DNA from: JALQUL01 sp964556425
GTDB taxonomy: Bacteria; Pseudomonadota; Gammaproteobacteria; Burkholderiales; Burkholderiaceae_C
Assembly (NCBI GenBank): GCA_964556425.1
Contig: CAZKWC010000003.1
Span: forward strand, 29,337-93,336
Direction of reading: 5' to 3'
Length of the DNA stretch: 64,000 nt
Part shown: positions 35,133 to 43,634 of the stretch, piece after piece
Position numbering within the stretch: position 1 is the first letter of the stretch
How the letters are laid out: each line of letters starts with the position of its first letter
Translations under genes and position numbers: made by a program
The notes under the pieces: generated by a model
The model's input: the letters and a program-made list of their open reading frames with translations, nothing else
What the model was told of the DNA's origin: nothing
The model's database searches: none

Positions 35133-37016
35133 TTACTCCACCGTCACCGACTTAGCCAAGTTTCTAGGCTTATCTACATCGGTGCCTTTGGCAAGTGCGG
35201 TGTGGTAGGCTAATAACTGCAAGGGCACTACATGTAACAAGGGGCTTAGGGCACCATAATGCTCTGGCATTCTAATCACGTGAATACCTTCTGCACTTTG
35301 GATTTTAGTGTCGGCATCGGCTAATACATACAGCACTCCACCACGGGCGCGTACTTCTTGCATATTGCTTTTGAGCTTTTCTAATAAAGCATCGTTAGGT
35401 GCTACGGTTACCACTGGCATTGCACTAGTGACCAAAGCCAATGGGCCATGTTTTAACTCGCCAGCGGGGTAAGCCTCGGCATGAATATAACTAATCTCTT
35501 TTAGCTTTAATGCGCCCTCTAGTGCAATGGGGTAATGCAAACCACGACCTAAAAATAAGGCGTTGTCCATTTTGCCAAAATCTTCGGCCCACTTCATGAC
35601 CTGTGGCTCTAGTGCTAAAACCGCCTGTATTGCCACTGGCAAATGGCGCATTTCTTTTAAATAATTTTGTTCTTGCTCTGGGCTTAAACGGCCTTTGCTT
35701 TGAGCAATGGCTAATGTTAATAAAAATAAACCGGCCAATTGGGTAGTAAATGCTTTGGTTGAAGCCACACCAATTTCTACGCCTGCACGGGTTACGTAGG
35801 CCAATGCACATTCACGCACCATCGCACTTGTGGCGACATTACATATCGTTAGGGTGTGCTTCATACCTAGGCTTTGGGCATGGCGCAAAGCAGCCAAAGT
35901 GTCGGCCGTTTCGCCCGATTGGGTAATTGTCACGACTAATGTTTTAGGATCGGGAACAGAATCTCGGTAACGGTATTCGCTCGCTACTTCAACTTGTGTA
36001 GGTATTTTGGCAATGCTTTCTAACCAATATTTAGCTGCACAACCACTGTAATAACTAGTGCCACAAGCCAAAATTAAAATCTTATCAGTTTGATTAAACA
36101 CTGCGTGTGCATTTTGCCCTGGGGCAGGCAAATTAACGGCTTCAAACAACTCTGGCACAATGGCTTCCACACCTTCAAGGGTGTCGGCAATAGCCCTGGG
36201 TTGCTCAAATATTTCTTTTTGCATATAGTGACGATAAGGGCCTAACTCGGCAGCACCACTATGCGCATGAACTGTTTTAACGGGTCTTTCGGTTTTGCTA
36301 AGGGCTTTGGCGTTTTTATCAAACACCCAATATTTGCCCAATTGCAAATCCACCATATCGCCTTCTTCTAGGTAAACGATTTGATCGGTTACTCCCGCTA
36401 GGGCCATGGCGTCACTGGCTACAAAATGTTCTTGTCCGCCATTACCCACACCTAACACCATTGGCGAACCTGCTCTTGCACCCACCACACGGTTGGGTTC
36501 ATCTCGGGCAAAAACTGCAATGGCATATGCACCATGCAATTGTGGCAAGGTGGCTTTTACTGCTTCGAATAAATCACCGTTGTAATGGCTATCAACTAAA
36601 TGGGTAATGACTTCGGTGTCGGTTTGGCTTAAAAATACATAACCCTTTGCCGACAAAGATTGTCGTAGCTCTTCATGGTTTTCGATGATGCCATTGTGTA
36701 CCAAAGCAATACGGCCTGGTTTTTCTGAAGCGTTAGTACCAGGGCCATGGCTAAAATGAGGATGAGCATTATGCACGGCTGGCACACCATGAGTTGCCCA
36801 GCGAGTATGCGCAATACCCGTTTGACCTTGAATATGATCTTGTTGTACTTGACTGGCTAGTTCTGCCACCCTAGCCGTACTGCGTGCACGTTTTAAACCG
36901 CCATCATGCACTGCAACACCACAAGAGTCATAACCACGGTATTCAAGGCGTTGTAAACCCTGAACCAATACATCCACAATATTTCGATTAGAAACTGCCG
37001 CCACAATACCGCACAT
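35133..37016 (-). CDS. glmS: Glutamine:fructose-6-phosphate aminotransferase
   Basis: GlmS makes glucosamine-6-phosphate, the first step to UDP-GlcNAc for peptidoglycan and LPS. The N-terminal amidotransferase begins MCGIVAAVS with nucleophile Cys2 and LQRLEYRGYDSCGV. Two SIS isomerase domains follow (LACGTSYYSGCAAKYWLE, TITQSGETADTLAALR; LGRGLHYPIALEGALKLKEISYIHAEAYPAGELKHGP). The C-terminus KPRNLAKSVTVE is the conserved tail. It has 627 residues, slightly longer than the 609 of E. coli. The leader can form two alternative hairpins, one covering the AAAGG ribosome site. Confidence 0.97.
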   Translation of the reverse strand: MCGIVAAVSNRNIVDVLVQGLQRLEYRGYDSCGVAVHDGGLKRARSTARVAELASQVQQDHIQGQTGIAHTRWATHGVPAVHNAHPHFSHGPGTNASEKPGRIALVHNGIIENHEELRQSLSAKGYVFLSQTDTEVITHLVDSHYNGDLFEAVKATLPQLHGAYAIAVFARDEPNRVVGARAGSPMVLGVGNGGQEHFVASDAMALAGVTDQIVYLEEGDMVDLQLGKYWVFDKNAKALSKTERPVKTVHAHSGAAELGPYRHYMQKEIFEQPRAIADTLEGVEAIVPELFEAVNLPAPGQNAHAVFNQTDKILILACGTSYYSGCAAKYWLESIAKIPTQVEVASEYRYRDSVPDPKTLVVTITQSGETADTLAALRHAQSLGMKHTLTICNVATSAMVRECALAYVTRAGVEIGVASTKAFTTQLAGLFLLTLAIAQSKGRLSPEQEQNYLKEMRHLPVAIQAVLALEPQVMKWAEDFGKMDNALFLGRGLHYPIALEGALKLKEISYIHAEAYPAGELKHGPLALVTSAMPVVTVAPNDALLEKLKSNMQEVRARGGVLYVLADADTKIQSAEGIHVIRMPEHYGALSPLLHVVPLQLLAYHTALAKGTDVDKPRNLAKSVTVE

Positions 37017-37061
37017 AAAAAGCCTTTCGGGTGTTAATTACAGCCTCTATAAAAAGGCTGT
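37017..37061 (-). promoter_or_regulatory. glmS leader with mutually exclusive hairpins
   Basis: In the glmS mRNA leader ACAGCC (37061-37056) can pair with GGCTGT (37045-37040). The overlapping AGCCTTT (37059-37053) is instead complementary to AAAGGCT (37027-37021), which contains the ribosome site 6 nt before the ATG. On the plus strand the first hairpin is followed by six Ts (37061-37066) and would read as a terminator facing lrp. Confidence 0.5.
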
Positions 37062-37156
37062 TTTTTGCAATGATTGAAATCTTAGGTCTTTATGCAAAAA
37101 ATAAGTAATCAATTAAATGCAAAATTTGAAATATAATTTCATTAACTAAATTTTAC

Positions 37157-37169
37157 GTAATTTAATTAC
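37157..37169. promoter_or_regulatory. Palindrome upstream of the Lrp/AsnC gene
   Basis: GTAATT-T-AATTAC is a perfect 13-bp palindrome ending 6 bp before the ATG at 37176, in very AT-rich DNA. It is a candidate autoregulatory Lrp/AsnC operator. Confidence 0.45.
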
Positions 37170-37175
37170 AAAATA

Positions 37176-37679
37176 ATGAATTTAATGAAACAAAATTCCA
37201 CAACTTTAGATATTACCGATTTAAAAATTTTAGATTGGTTGCAAAAAGACGCCAGTTTAAGCAACCAAGAGTTAGCCGAGAAGGTGTTTGTATCTCCGCC
37301 TACTTGTTTAAGGCGAGTGAAAAGGCTTAAAGATTTAGGATTTATTCAATCGATTGTGGCTTTGTTGAACGAGCCCTTATTAGCGCAAGAGTTGGGCCAT
37401 GGCTTATCTGCCGTTATAGAAATTACCTTAGACAAACAAGGCACAGAACATAACCAAGCGTTTGCAGAAAAAATGAAGCAGGCCAGTTGTATTAGCATGT
37501 GTATGCGAGTTTCAACTGGCCCAGATTTTGTTTTAATTATGCATGCATCAGACATGCCGCATTTTTTAGCTTTAAGCCAAAACTTGTTTACCCAAGACGC
37601 CAATGTGCGCAATGTTAAAAGCTATTTTTGTATAGAGCAAATCAAGTTTAGCCCCAGAGTGGGGCAATCTTTGGTTTAA
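37176..37679 (+). CDS. Lrp/AsnC-family transcriptional regulator
   Basis: The 167-residue protein has an N-terminal helix-turn-helix (LDITDLKILDWLQKDASLSN then VSPPTCLRRVKRLKDLGFI, about residues 11-58) and a C-terminal RAM ligand-binding domain (GLSAVIEITLDKQ to RNVKSYFCIEQIKF). Such proteins sense amino acids and form octamers. It lies between glmS and glmU; whether it controls them is unknown. A second ATG three codons in (37185) is an alternative start. Confidence 0.9.
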   Translation: MNLMKQNSTTLDITDLKILDWLQKDASLSNQELAEKVFVSPPTCLRRVKRLKDLGFIQSIVALLNEPLLAQELGHGLSAVIEITLDKQGTEHNQAFAEKMKQASCISMCMRVSTGPDFVLIMHASDMPHFLALSQNLFTQDANVRNVKSYFCIEQIKFSPRVGQSLV

Positions 37680-37685
37680 ATAATT

Positions 37686-39152
37686 TTATTTAGCTTGTTT
37701 TTTTGGCCTACTCCAGTTGGCCACACTTAGTTGTTTACCTCTAGCTACGCTTAAGGCGCCAGCAGGGGTGTCTTTGGTAATGGTAGAACCACCACCCACT
37801 GTACCGCCTGCACCAATCGTAACAGGAGCCACCAACACACAATTGCTACCAATGTGTACATCGGCCTGAATAATTGTTTTATGTTTGTTCGCACCATCGT
37901 AATTAGCAGTAATGCTACCAGCACCGTAGTTGACTCGCTCGCCTACTTCTGCATCTCCTAGGTAGGCTAAATGATTGGCTTTTGCACCATCTGCCATAGT
38001 AGAATTTTTTACTTCTACAAAATTACCAATATGCACTTCTTTGCCTAATTTAGCGCCAGGGCGTAAACGAGCAAAGGGGCCAATTAAAGCGCCACTACCC
38101 ACTTCAACACCTAGTTTTTCGCCGTCAATATGGGTAAAGGGATGAATCACTGCGCCAGCAGCAATTGTGGCATTGGCAATAACACAATTGGCACCTATTT
38201 TGACACCATCAGCAAGCACTACTTGACCATCAAATACACAGTTCACATCAATCTCTACATCTTGACCACACGTTAAACTGCCCCTTAAATCAAAGCGAGC
38301 AGGGTCGCGCAGGCGCACACCCTGCTCTAATAAAATTTGTGCCTGATGCATTTGATAAGCCCGTTCTAGTTGCGCCAACTGCAAGGGGCTGTTGACCCCT
38401 GCCACCTGATCGGCATCTGCTAATTCGTGGGCTAAAACAGTTAAGCCATCGGCAACTGCAAACTTCACAATGTCAGTTAAATAATATTCTGATTGCGCAT
38501 TTTTATTATCTAATTTGGCCAAACATTGTTTTAATAAACGAGTGGGCAAAACCATAATGCCACTATAAATTTCTTGAATGGCGAGTTGTTCTGGAGAAGC
38601 ATCTTTTTGCTCGACAATGGCCAAAACACTGTTGGTGTTTTGATTAGCCGATGCGCCTGAAGTGGCCTGCCTCACTACCCTGCCATAACCTGTAGGGTTA
38701 GCCATTTTAAGTGTGAGCAAGGTCATGTGCTGGCCTGCAGACAGGGCAATTAAGGCTTTTAATGTATTTACGTGGGTAAGTGGCACATCACCGCTTAAAA
38801 TCAGTGTCATACCATCATCTGGCAAAACAGGCGCTGCTTGTTGCACCGCATGACCGGTTCCTAACTGTGGCATTTGTAATACACAGCTTAAATCAATTTG
38901 ATGAGCTTGTTGTTTCACATAGGACTGCACCTGTTCAGCTTGATGGCCGGTAATGACCACACAAGACCTAGCGCCTAAATCTTTAGCCGTGTTAATGACA
39001 TGACCCAATAAGGCTTTACCCCCCAACTGTTGTAACACTTTTGGGATTTGGCTTTTCATGCGGGTACCCTTGCCTGCGGCCATAATGACTACATCAACTG
39101 CTGGTAAAGTGGACCCCTGATGGGCGGTAACTTGTGTGTTTGCTGAACTCAT
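37686..39152 (-). CDS. glmU: Bifunctional GlcN-1-P acetyltransferase / GlcNAc-1-P uridyltransferase
   Basis: GlmU makes UDP-GlcNAc from glucosamine-1-phosphate. The N-terminal nucleotidyltransferase has VVIMAAGKGTRMKSQIPKVLQ. The C-terminal left-handed beta-helix has hexapeptide repeats (IGANCVIANATIAAGAVIH), GPFARLRPGAKLGKEVHIGNFVEVKNS, HLAYLGDAEVGERVNYGAGSITANYDG and KHKT. At 488 residues it is normal, but about 20 residues precede the usual start. No alternative start codon exists there, and AGGGTTG precedes the ATG, so the extension is probably real. Confidence 0.96.
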   Translation of the reverse strand: MSSANTQVTAHQGSTLPAVDVVIMAAGKGTRMKSQIPKVLQQLGGKALLGHVINTAKDLGARSCVVITGHQAEQVQSYVKQQAHQIDLSCVLQMPQLGTGHAVQQAAPVLPDDGMTLILSGDVPLTHVNTLKALIALSAGQHMTLLTLKMANPTGYGRVVRQATSGASANQNTNSVLAIVEQKDASPEQLAIQEIYSGIMVLPTRLLKQCLAKLDNKNAQSEYYLTDIVKFAVADGLTVLAHELADADQVAGVNSPLQLAQLERAYQMHQAQILLEQGVRLRDPARFDLRGSLTCGQDVEIDVNCVFDGQVVLADGVKIGANCVIANATIAAGAVIHPFTHIDGEKLGVEVGSGALIGPFARLRPGAKLGKEVHIGNFVEVKNSTMADGAKANHLAYLGDAEVGERVNYGAGSITANYDGANKHKTIIQADVHIGSNCVLVAPVTIGAGGTVGGGSTITKDTPAGALSVARGKQLSVANWSRPKKQAK

Positions 39153-39349
39153 TCATCAACCCTCAAAACATTGTTTTTAAATAATTCTCGCTGTCCATTT
39201 TGCTTGCTGCATATTGAACGATGTTGTTACTGCAATTATCTAACCTAAAACCATTGTTTTTGCGACTTCAATGTTAGTTTTTGAGGCGATTTCATGACAA
39301 AACTTGAGGGCTTTCTGTTAAGCCTCGGGGAAAAGCATAAAATAGTAAG

Positions 39350-40222
39350 GTGCAAAATATATCTCATACCCCCCTCAATGCTGACTTACACAGTCATTCG
39401 ATTTTTTCTGACGGTACTTTAACGCCAGAGCAACTGGCCGAGCGTGCCAAAAAGAACGGTGTTCAAGTTTGGGCTCTCACCGATCATGATGAAATCTCCG
39501 GCCAAATAAGGGCCATGGATGCCGCCCTATCTAAAGGTTTGCAATATTTGACAGGTGTCGAAATTTCGGTCACTTTTGCTCAAGAAACAGTCCATATTGT
39601 GGGACTGGGTTTTGACCATCTCAATTCTGACATTTTAAATGGCCTTGAAAAAACCCGCAGTGGACGAGACCTTAGAGCCCAAGAAATGTCTGACAGCCTG
39701 GCTGCGGTAGGCATTAAAGGCGCTTATCAAGGGGCATTGCAATATGTGGGTAATCCACGCCTCATATCTCGCACTCATTTTGCCCGCTTTTTGGTAGAAA
39801 CCAAGGTTTGCTCGGACACCCATGAAGTCTTTAGACGTTTTTTAACCGAAGGCAAACCTGGTTATGTACCGCATCGTTGGGCTAGTTTAGGTGAGGCAGT
39901 CAACTGGATTAACAATGCTGGTGGTATTGCTGTTATAGCGCATCCAGGCCGTTATAAATTCACCGCCAACGAAGAGTTCGCTTTATTTTCTGAATTTAAA
40001 ACACACGGTGGTCAAGGGGTTGAAGTAGTAACGGGTAGTCATACGATTAACCAATACGATAAATATGCCGAATTAGCACTAGAATTTGATTTGGTGGCCT
40101 CACGTGGCAGTGATTTTCACGGTCCTGGCGAAAGTCGCCTCGACCTAGGCGACCTACCACCTCTGCCCAAGTCTTTAACTCCCGTTTGGCAAGCGCTTGA
40201 ACATAAAGTCATGCAACCTTGA
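39350..40222 (+). CDS. PHP-domain phosphoesterase (YciV/RNase AM-like)
   Basis: The 290-residue protein has the four PHP metal motifs: NADLHSHSIFSDGTL (10-24), LTDHDE, GVEIS, and IAHPGRYK with GSDFHG near the end. E. coli YciV (RNase AM) trims the 5' ends of rRNA and removes 5'-phosphorylated residues, and this is the closest described role. The start is GTG (39350). The GGGGAAAA site is 15 bp upstream and a small GC-rich hairpin precedes it. The YciO gene follows after 18 bp. Confidence 0.88.
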   Translation: MQNISHTPLNADLHSHSIFSDGTLTPEQLAERAKKNGVQVWALTDHDEISGQIRAMDAALSKGLQYLTGVEISVTFAQETVHIVGLGFDHLNSDILNGLEKTRSGRDLRAQEMSDSLAAVGIKGAYQGALQYVGNPRLISRTHFARFLVETKVCSDTHEVFRRFLTEGKPGYVPHRWASLGEAVNWINNAGGIAVIAHPGRYKFTANEEFALFSEFKTHGGQGVEVVTGSHTINQYDKYAELALEFDLVASRGSDFHGPGESRLDLGDLPPLPKSLTPVWQALEHKVMQP

Positions 40223-40240
40223 TTTTTAAGGGTCCTCACT

Positions 40241-40864
40241 ATGGCTCAGTATTTTGAACTTCACCCTGAAAATCCTCAGCTTCGTTTATTAAAACAAGCA
40301 GTCGCTTTACTCGATAAAGGCCAAGTTTTAGCAGTCCCCACCGACTCTAGTTATGCCCTAGTTTGCCATTTAGATGATAAAGCAGCCATTGACCAATTAC
40401 GTAAAATTAGGCAAGTCGATGAAAAGCATCACCTGACTCTTTTGTGTAAAGATTTAAGCGAACTAGCCAACTACGCAAGGGTAGATAACCAACAATTTAG
40501 ATTTATTAAATCACTCACGCCTGGGGCCTATACTTTTATTCTAGAAGCCAGCAAAGAAGTGCCTCGCCGTGTGAGTCATCCGCAGCGCAAAACTATTGGC
40601 CTGCGTGTACCAGACCATCATGCCCTACAAGAATTATTGGCCTTGCACGGAAAACCTTTATTAGCCACTACACTCATACCACCACAAGAGTCTGAAGCGC
40701 TTAACGACCCGCAAGAAATTCGTGAGCGTTTTGAACATCAATTAGCGGCTGTATTAGATTGTGGTGCATGCCATAATCAGCCCACTACCGTAATTGATTT
40801 ATCAAACGGCGAACCCTCCTTAATTAGGCAAGGCAGAGGCTCCACAAAAGGCCTAGGTCTATAA
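40241..40864 (+). CDS. YciO-type Sua5/YrdC-family protein
   Basis: The 207-residue protein belongs to the L-threonylcarbamoyladenylate synthase superfamily. It shows GQVLAVPTDSSYALVCHLDD, KIRQVDEKHHLTLLCKDLSELANYA, LTPGAYTFILEAS and RRVSHPQRKTIGLRVPDH. YciO members lack a firmly proven role in t6A37 modification and differ from TsaC. It is second in the PHP-yciO-site-2-protease run, a common betaproteobacterial order. Confidence 0.9.
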   Translation: MAQYFELHPENPQLRLLKQAVALLDKGQVLAVPTDSSYALVCHLDDKAAIDQLRKIRQVDEKHHLTLLCKDLSELANYARVDNQQFRFIKSLTPGAYTFILEASKEVPRRVSHPQRKTIGLRVPDHHALQELLALHGKPLLATTLIPPQESEALNDPQEIRERFEHQLAAVLDCGACHNQPTTVIDLSNGEPSLIRQGRGSTKGLGL

Positions 40865-40888
40865 ATATTTTTTGCAAAGTGAACAACA

Positions 40889-41554
40889 ATGGACTTTAAT
40901 CAATTATTACAAACCGTCTTAATTTATGCCCTGCCGGTTATTTTTTCAATTACTTTGCATGAAGCAGCACACGGTTATGCCGCTAAGCATTTTGGCGACA
41001 ACACTGCCCAAATGTTGGGACGAATTACTCTTAACCCGCTTAAACACATAGACCCCATTGGCACTATTGCCATGCCTTTAATCTTATATTTTGCCACTAA
41101 TGGTGCTTTTGTTTTTGGTTATGCAAAACCCGTACCCGTTAATTTTAATGCATTAAACAACCCAAAACGAGATATGGTTTGGGTGGCTTTTGCAGGCCCT
41201 TTAAGCAATTTAGTTCAAGCATTTTTATGGTTGTGTTTATCTATTGTTTTAAAAGGAATTGGTCTAGAAGAAGATTTTTTCTTAAGTATGGCGGGTGCAG
41301 GAGTTTTAGTAAACTTAGTCATGTTTGCACTTAATTTATTTCCATTACCTCCTTTAGATGGGGGCAGAATATTAGTAGGGCTTTTACCTTATAAGTTAGC
41401 TCTGCCCTTGTCAAGAATAGAGCCATGGGGATTTTTTATTATTATTGCTCTTATTTACTTGAATGTTGTCAATACTATTTGGATGACGCCAGTGATTAAA
41501 TTAAGTTGGGAATTCCTTCGACTGATAACAACTCCACTACAAGTTATCTTTTAG
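40889..41554 (+). CDS. Site-2 protease family (M50) membrane metalloprotease
   Basis: This 221-residue intramembrane protease has five to six hydrophobic segments. The zinc motif HEAAH (about residues 24-28) lies in the first helix region, and the third ligand is in NLFPLPPLDGGRILVGLLP (about 150-168). It has no PDZ domain, unlike RseP. GYAKPVPVNF and AFAGPLSNL are conserved in the short S2P subgroup. Its substrate is unknown. It begins 24 bp after yciO. Confidence 0.92.
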   Translation: MDFNQLLQTVLIYALPVIFSITLHEAAHGYAAKHFGDNTAQMLGRITLNPLKHIDPIGTIAMPLILYFATNGAFVFGYAKPVPVNFNALNNPKRDMVWVAFAGPLSNLVQAFLWLCLSIVLKGIGLEEDFFLSMAGAGVLVNLVMFALNLFPLPPLDGGRILVGLLPYKLALPLSRIEPWGFFIIIALIYLNVVNTIWMTPVIKLSWEFLRLITTPLQVIF

Positions 41555-41750
41555 CAAATTCAAGCAATATAACAAATTATTTGTGTCCGCCTATTGAATA
41601 GCTACTTTGGCACTTTTAGCATGCAGTCCACTTTTGACTGAGTCCGGCTAGTCAAACTGGCTTTATCAATATTCCGTTCAATATGTATCGTGTCACTCTT
41701 TTTGTACAGTTTATTTTTTTAATTATTAAGCTTTAAAAGCCCTTTTTGTT

Positions 41751-43046
41751 ATGGCCACTACTCGATTTTTAACTGGTATTACGACCTCAGGAACCCCTCA
41801 TCTTGGTAACTATGTAGGTTCAATTAGACCCTCTGTACAAGCTAGCCTAGGCGACAATGTAGAGAATTTTTATTTTTTAGCCGACTACCATGCTTTAATT
41901 AAAGTCGATGACCCAGTTCGGATTCAGCGCTCTACCCTAGAAATAGCGGCCAGCTGGTTGGCTTGTGGATTAGACCCTGAAAAAGTGGTGTTTTATCGCC
42001 AATCCGATATTCCAGAAATTCCAGAGTTGTGCTGGATGTTAACCTGCGTAACTGGTAAAGGAATTTTAAATAGAGCACACGCCTACAAAGCTTCGGTTGA
42101 TAAAAACAATCAAACAGGTAATGATCCCGATGCAGACATTAATGCCGGTTTATTCATGTATCCCGTTTTAATGGGTGCCGACATTTTAATGTTTAACGCT
42201 CATAAGGTACCTGTGGGTCGTGACCAAGTGCAGCATTTGGAAATGGCCCGCGATATGGCCAATGCGTTTAATCATAGATACGGTAATTTGTTTTTTCCAC
42301 CGCAAGAAGTGATTGATGATAATGTAGCTACTTTGCCAGGCTTAGACGGCCGTAAAATGAGTAAAAGTTATGACAACACCATTCCCTTGTTTGCCTCTGA
42401 AGAGCAACTCAAAAAATTAATTTTTAGTATTTTGACTGACTCTAAAGAACCAGGTCAAGCTAAAGACACTCAAGGCTCTGCTTTATTTGAAATTTTTAAA
42501 GCATTTGCGAATGAAGCCGAAACCAAAGAGTTTGCCAATGAATATGCTCAAGGTATTGCTTGGGGCCAAGCCAAACAAAAGGTGTTTGATAGGCTTAATT
42601 TAGAATTAAGCCCACTGCGCCAACGTTATGAAGCGCTTATTCAGAATCCAGAAGAAATCGAAAAGATTTTATTGGCAGGCGCAATAAAAGCCAGAAAATT
42701 GGCGACCCCATTTATGCAACAAATTAGGCATGCAGTGGGTTTAAGGGCCATGCAGGCAGTGAGCCAAAAGAAAACCAAAGCCGAAAAAATTGCCTTACCT
42801 AGTTTTAAACAATACCGTGAAAACACGGGCTGGTTTCAGTTTAAACTTTTAAGTGCACAAGGTGACTTGTTACTACAAAGTGTGGGCTTTATCTCGGCTA
42901 AAGAAGCGGGTTTAGCAATTAAAAATTTGCAGCAAAATGGCTATGCGGCATTGACAGAATTAGCCGACTTAGTAAAGTTAAACCCACAAGCGAGTCAAGA
43001 GCAATTAAGTGATGCTTTTGATGCATTAAAGCAATCGCAAGAATAA
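41751..43046 (+). CDS. trpS: Tryptophanyl-tRNA synthetase with C-terminal extension
   Basis: TrpS charges tRNA-Trp in the cytoplasm. The class I motifs are present: the HIGH variant PHLGN (residues 16-20, in SGTPHLGNYVGSIRP) and KMSKS (GRKMSKSYDNT). GADILMFNAHKVPVGRDQVQHLEMARD is typical. The core ends near residue 345 and an extra part of about 83 residues follows (FKQYRENTGWFQFKLLSAQ, then GDLLLQSVGFISAKEAGLAI). That part resembles a DUF1508/YegP-like fold, which I recall on some betaproteobacterial TrpS proteins. It may help bind tRNA. A terminator follows. Confidence 0.95.
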   Translation: MATTRFLTGITTSGTPHLGNYVGSIRPSVQASLGDNVENFYFLADYHALIKVDDPVRIQRSTLEIAASWLACGLDPEKVVFYRQSDIPEIPELCWMLTCVTGKGILNRAHAYKASVDKNNQTGNDPDADINAGLFMYPVLMGADILMFNAHKVPVGRDQVQHLEMARDMANAFNHRYGNLFFPPQEVIDDNVATLPGLDGRKMSKSYDNTIPLFASEEQLKKLIFSILTDSKEPGQAKDTQGSALFEIFKAFANEAETKEFANEYAQGIAWGQAKQKVFDRLNLELSPLRQRYEALIQNPEEIEKILLAGAIKARKLATPFMQQIRHAVGLRAMQAVSQKKTKAEKIALPSFKQYRENTGWFQFKLLSAQGDLLLQSVGFISAKEAGLAIKNLQQNGYAALTELADLVKLNPQASQEQLSDAFDALKQSQE

Positions 43047-43097
43047 ATTTTACTTAGGTAGGTGTGCATTCACCACCCATTTCAATTCATTTTTTAA

Positions 43098-43136
43098 CAG
43101 CAGCCGGCTTTATTTCAAAAAAGCCTGCTGCTTTTT
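43098..43136 (+). terminator. Terminator after trpS, overlapping the arsR 3' end
   Basis: CAGCA (43098-43102) and GGCTT (43106-43110) pair with AAGCC and TGCTG (43121-43130) around a 3-nt bulge, followed by CTTTTTG. It overlaps the last codons of the convergent arsR gene. Confidence 0.65.
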
Positions 43137-43442
43137 GTTTTGATTTTCTATATTGCGGGCAATGCAATCACACACAAAATCGCACAGCTCATAAATAGCG
43201 GGATCGGCTATTTTAAAAAATGCGTTGTTTCCACGCGACTGCCGCTCCACAATTCCTAAGCTACACAATTGAGCTAAGTGCCTTGAAACATTGGCAGGGC
43301 TAGATGTGGTTAATTGCACCAATTCAGTTAAATTATGCTCATCTTGGCGCAAACAATTAAGAATTTGTAGCCTATTTGGCTCGGATAGCGCTTTGAAATA
43401 CGTAGCAACTTGTGTCAAGTTGTCGGGACTTAAACCCTCCAT
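43110..43442 (-). CDS. ArsR-family repressor of the RND/SQR cluster
   Basis: The 110-residue winged-helix protein has FKALSEPNRLQILNCLRQDEH, then LTELVQLTTSSPANVSRHLAQLCSLGIVERQSRGNNAFFKI (DNA-recognition helix about residues 50-62). The true start is the ATG at 43442 with AAGGA upstream; the longer open frame has no site. It has five cysteines: 30, 60, 87, 91 and 93. Cys30 in the second helix and Cys87-93 in the last helix are roughly where thiol/persulfide-sensing ArsR proteins (SqrR, BigR) keep a reactive pair, although Cys30 is one residue off. Such a pair would sense polysulfide rather than metal. It diverges from the efflux operon over two operators. Confidence 0.9.
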   Translation of the reverse strand: MEGLSPDNLTQVATYFKALSEPNRLQILNCLRQDEHNLTELVQLTTSSPANVSRHLAQLCSLGIVERQSRGNNAFFKIADPAIYELCDFVCDCIARNIENQNKKQQAFLK

Positions 43443-43502
43443 TTTGAATTCCTTTAAGTTTAATTTTTTTAGTTTTATAGCCCCAAGCTTACCACATAAA
43501 AC

Positions 43503-43516
43503 TATTTGCGCAAATA
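43503..43516. promoter_or_regulatory. ArsR operator 1: perfect 14-bp palindrome
   Basis: TATTTGC-GCAAATA without spacer lies just upstream of the arsR promoter region (a TATAAA -10 reading on the minus strand near 43474-43479). The half-sites are the same as in operator 2. Confidence 0.75.
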
Positions 43517-43522
43517 CGAAAT

Positions 43523-43552
43523 TATCTATTTGCATAAATACGCAAATAGATA
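43523..43552. promoter_or_regulatory. ArsR operator 2: 11-bp arms, 8-bp spacer
   Basis: TATCTATTTGC (43523-43533) is perfectly inverted as GCAAATAGATA (43542-43552). It covers the -35 and the spacer of the plus-strand promoter, so binding would block the efflux operon. Confidence 0.8.
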
Positions 43553-43558
43553 TATACT
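43530..43558 (+). promoter_or_regulatory. Candidate sigma-70 promoter of the RND operon
   Basis: TTGCAT (43530-43535), a 17-bp spacer, and TATACT (43553-43558). The -35 matches three bases of consensus and the -10 matches five. It is embedded in operator 2. Transcription would start near 43565, about 70 nt before the adaptor ATG. Confidence 0.6.
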
Positions 43559-43634
43559 TATAAAAACACGTATGAATTGATGTTTGAAAAAAAAACTCAA
43601 TTCTGATCAATTGAACTTATTTGCTAGCCCATTT

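Noticed and set aside
35133..37100. glmS ribozyme or riboswitch
   Set aside because: That ribozyme is a large Firmicutes-type structure; the short leader here cannot hold it. Only the two competing hairpins are seen.
41555..41750. T-box or tRNA-like leader before trpS
   Set aside because: I found no T-box core, no tRNA-like cloverleaf and no strong hairpin; T-boxes are not expected in proteobacteria.
43443..43610. Long N-terminal extension of the ArsR protein
   Set aside because: It would translate through the operator region, resembles no ArsR protein, and a clear AAGGA plus ATG lies at 43442.
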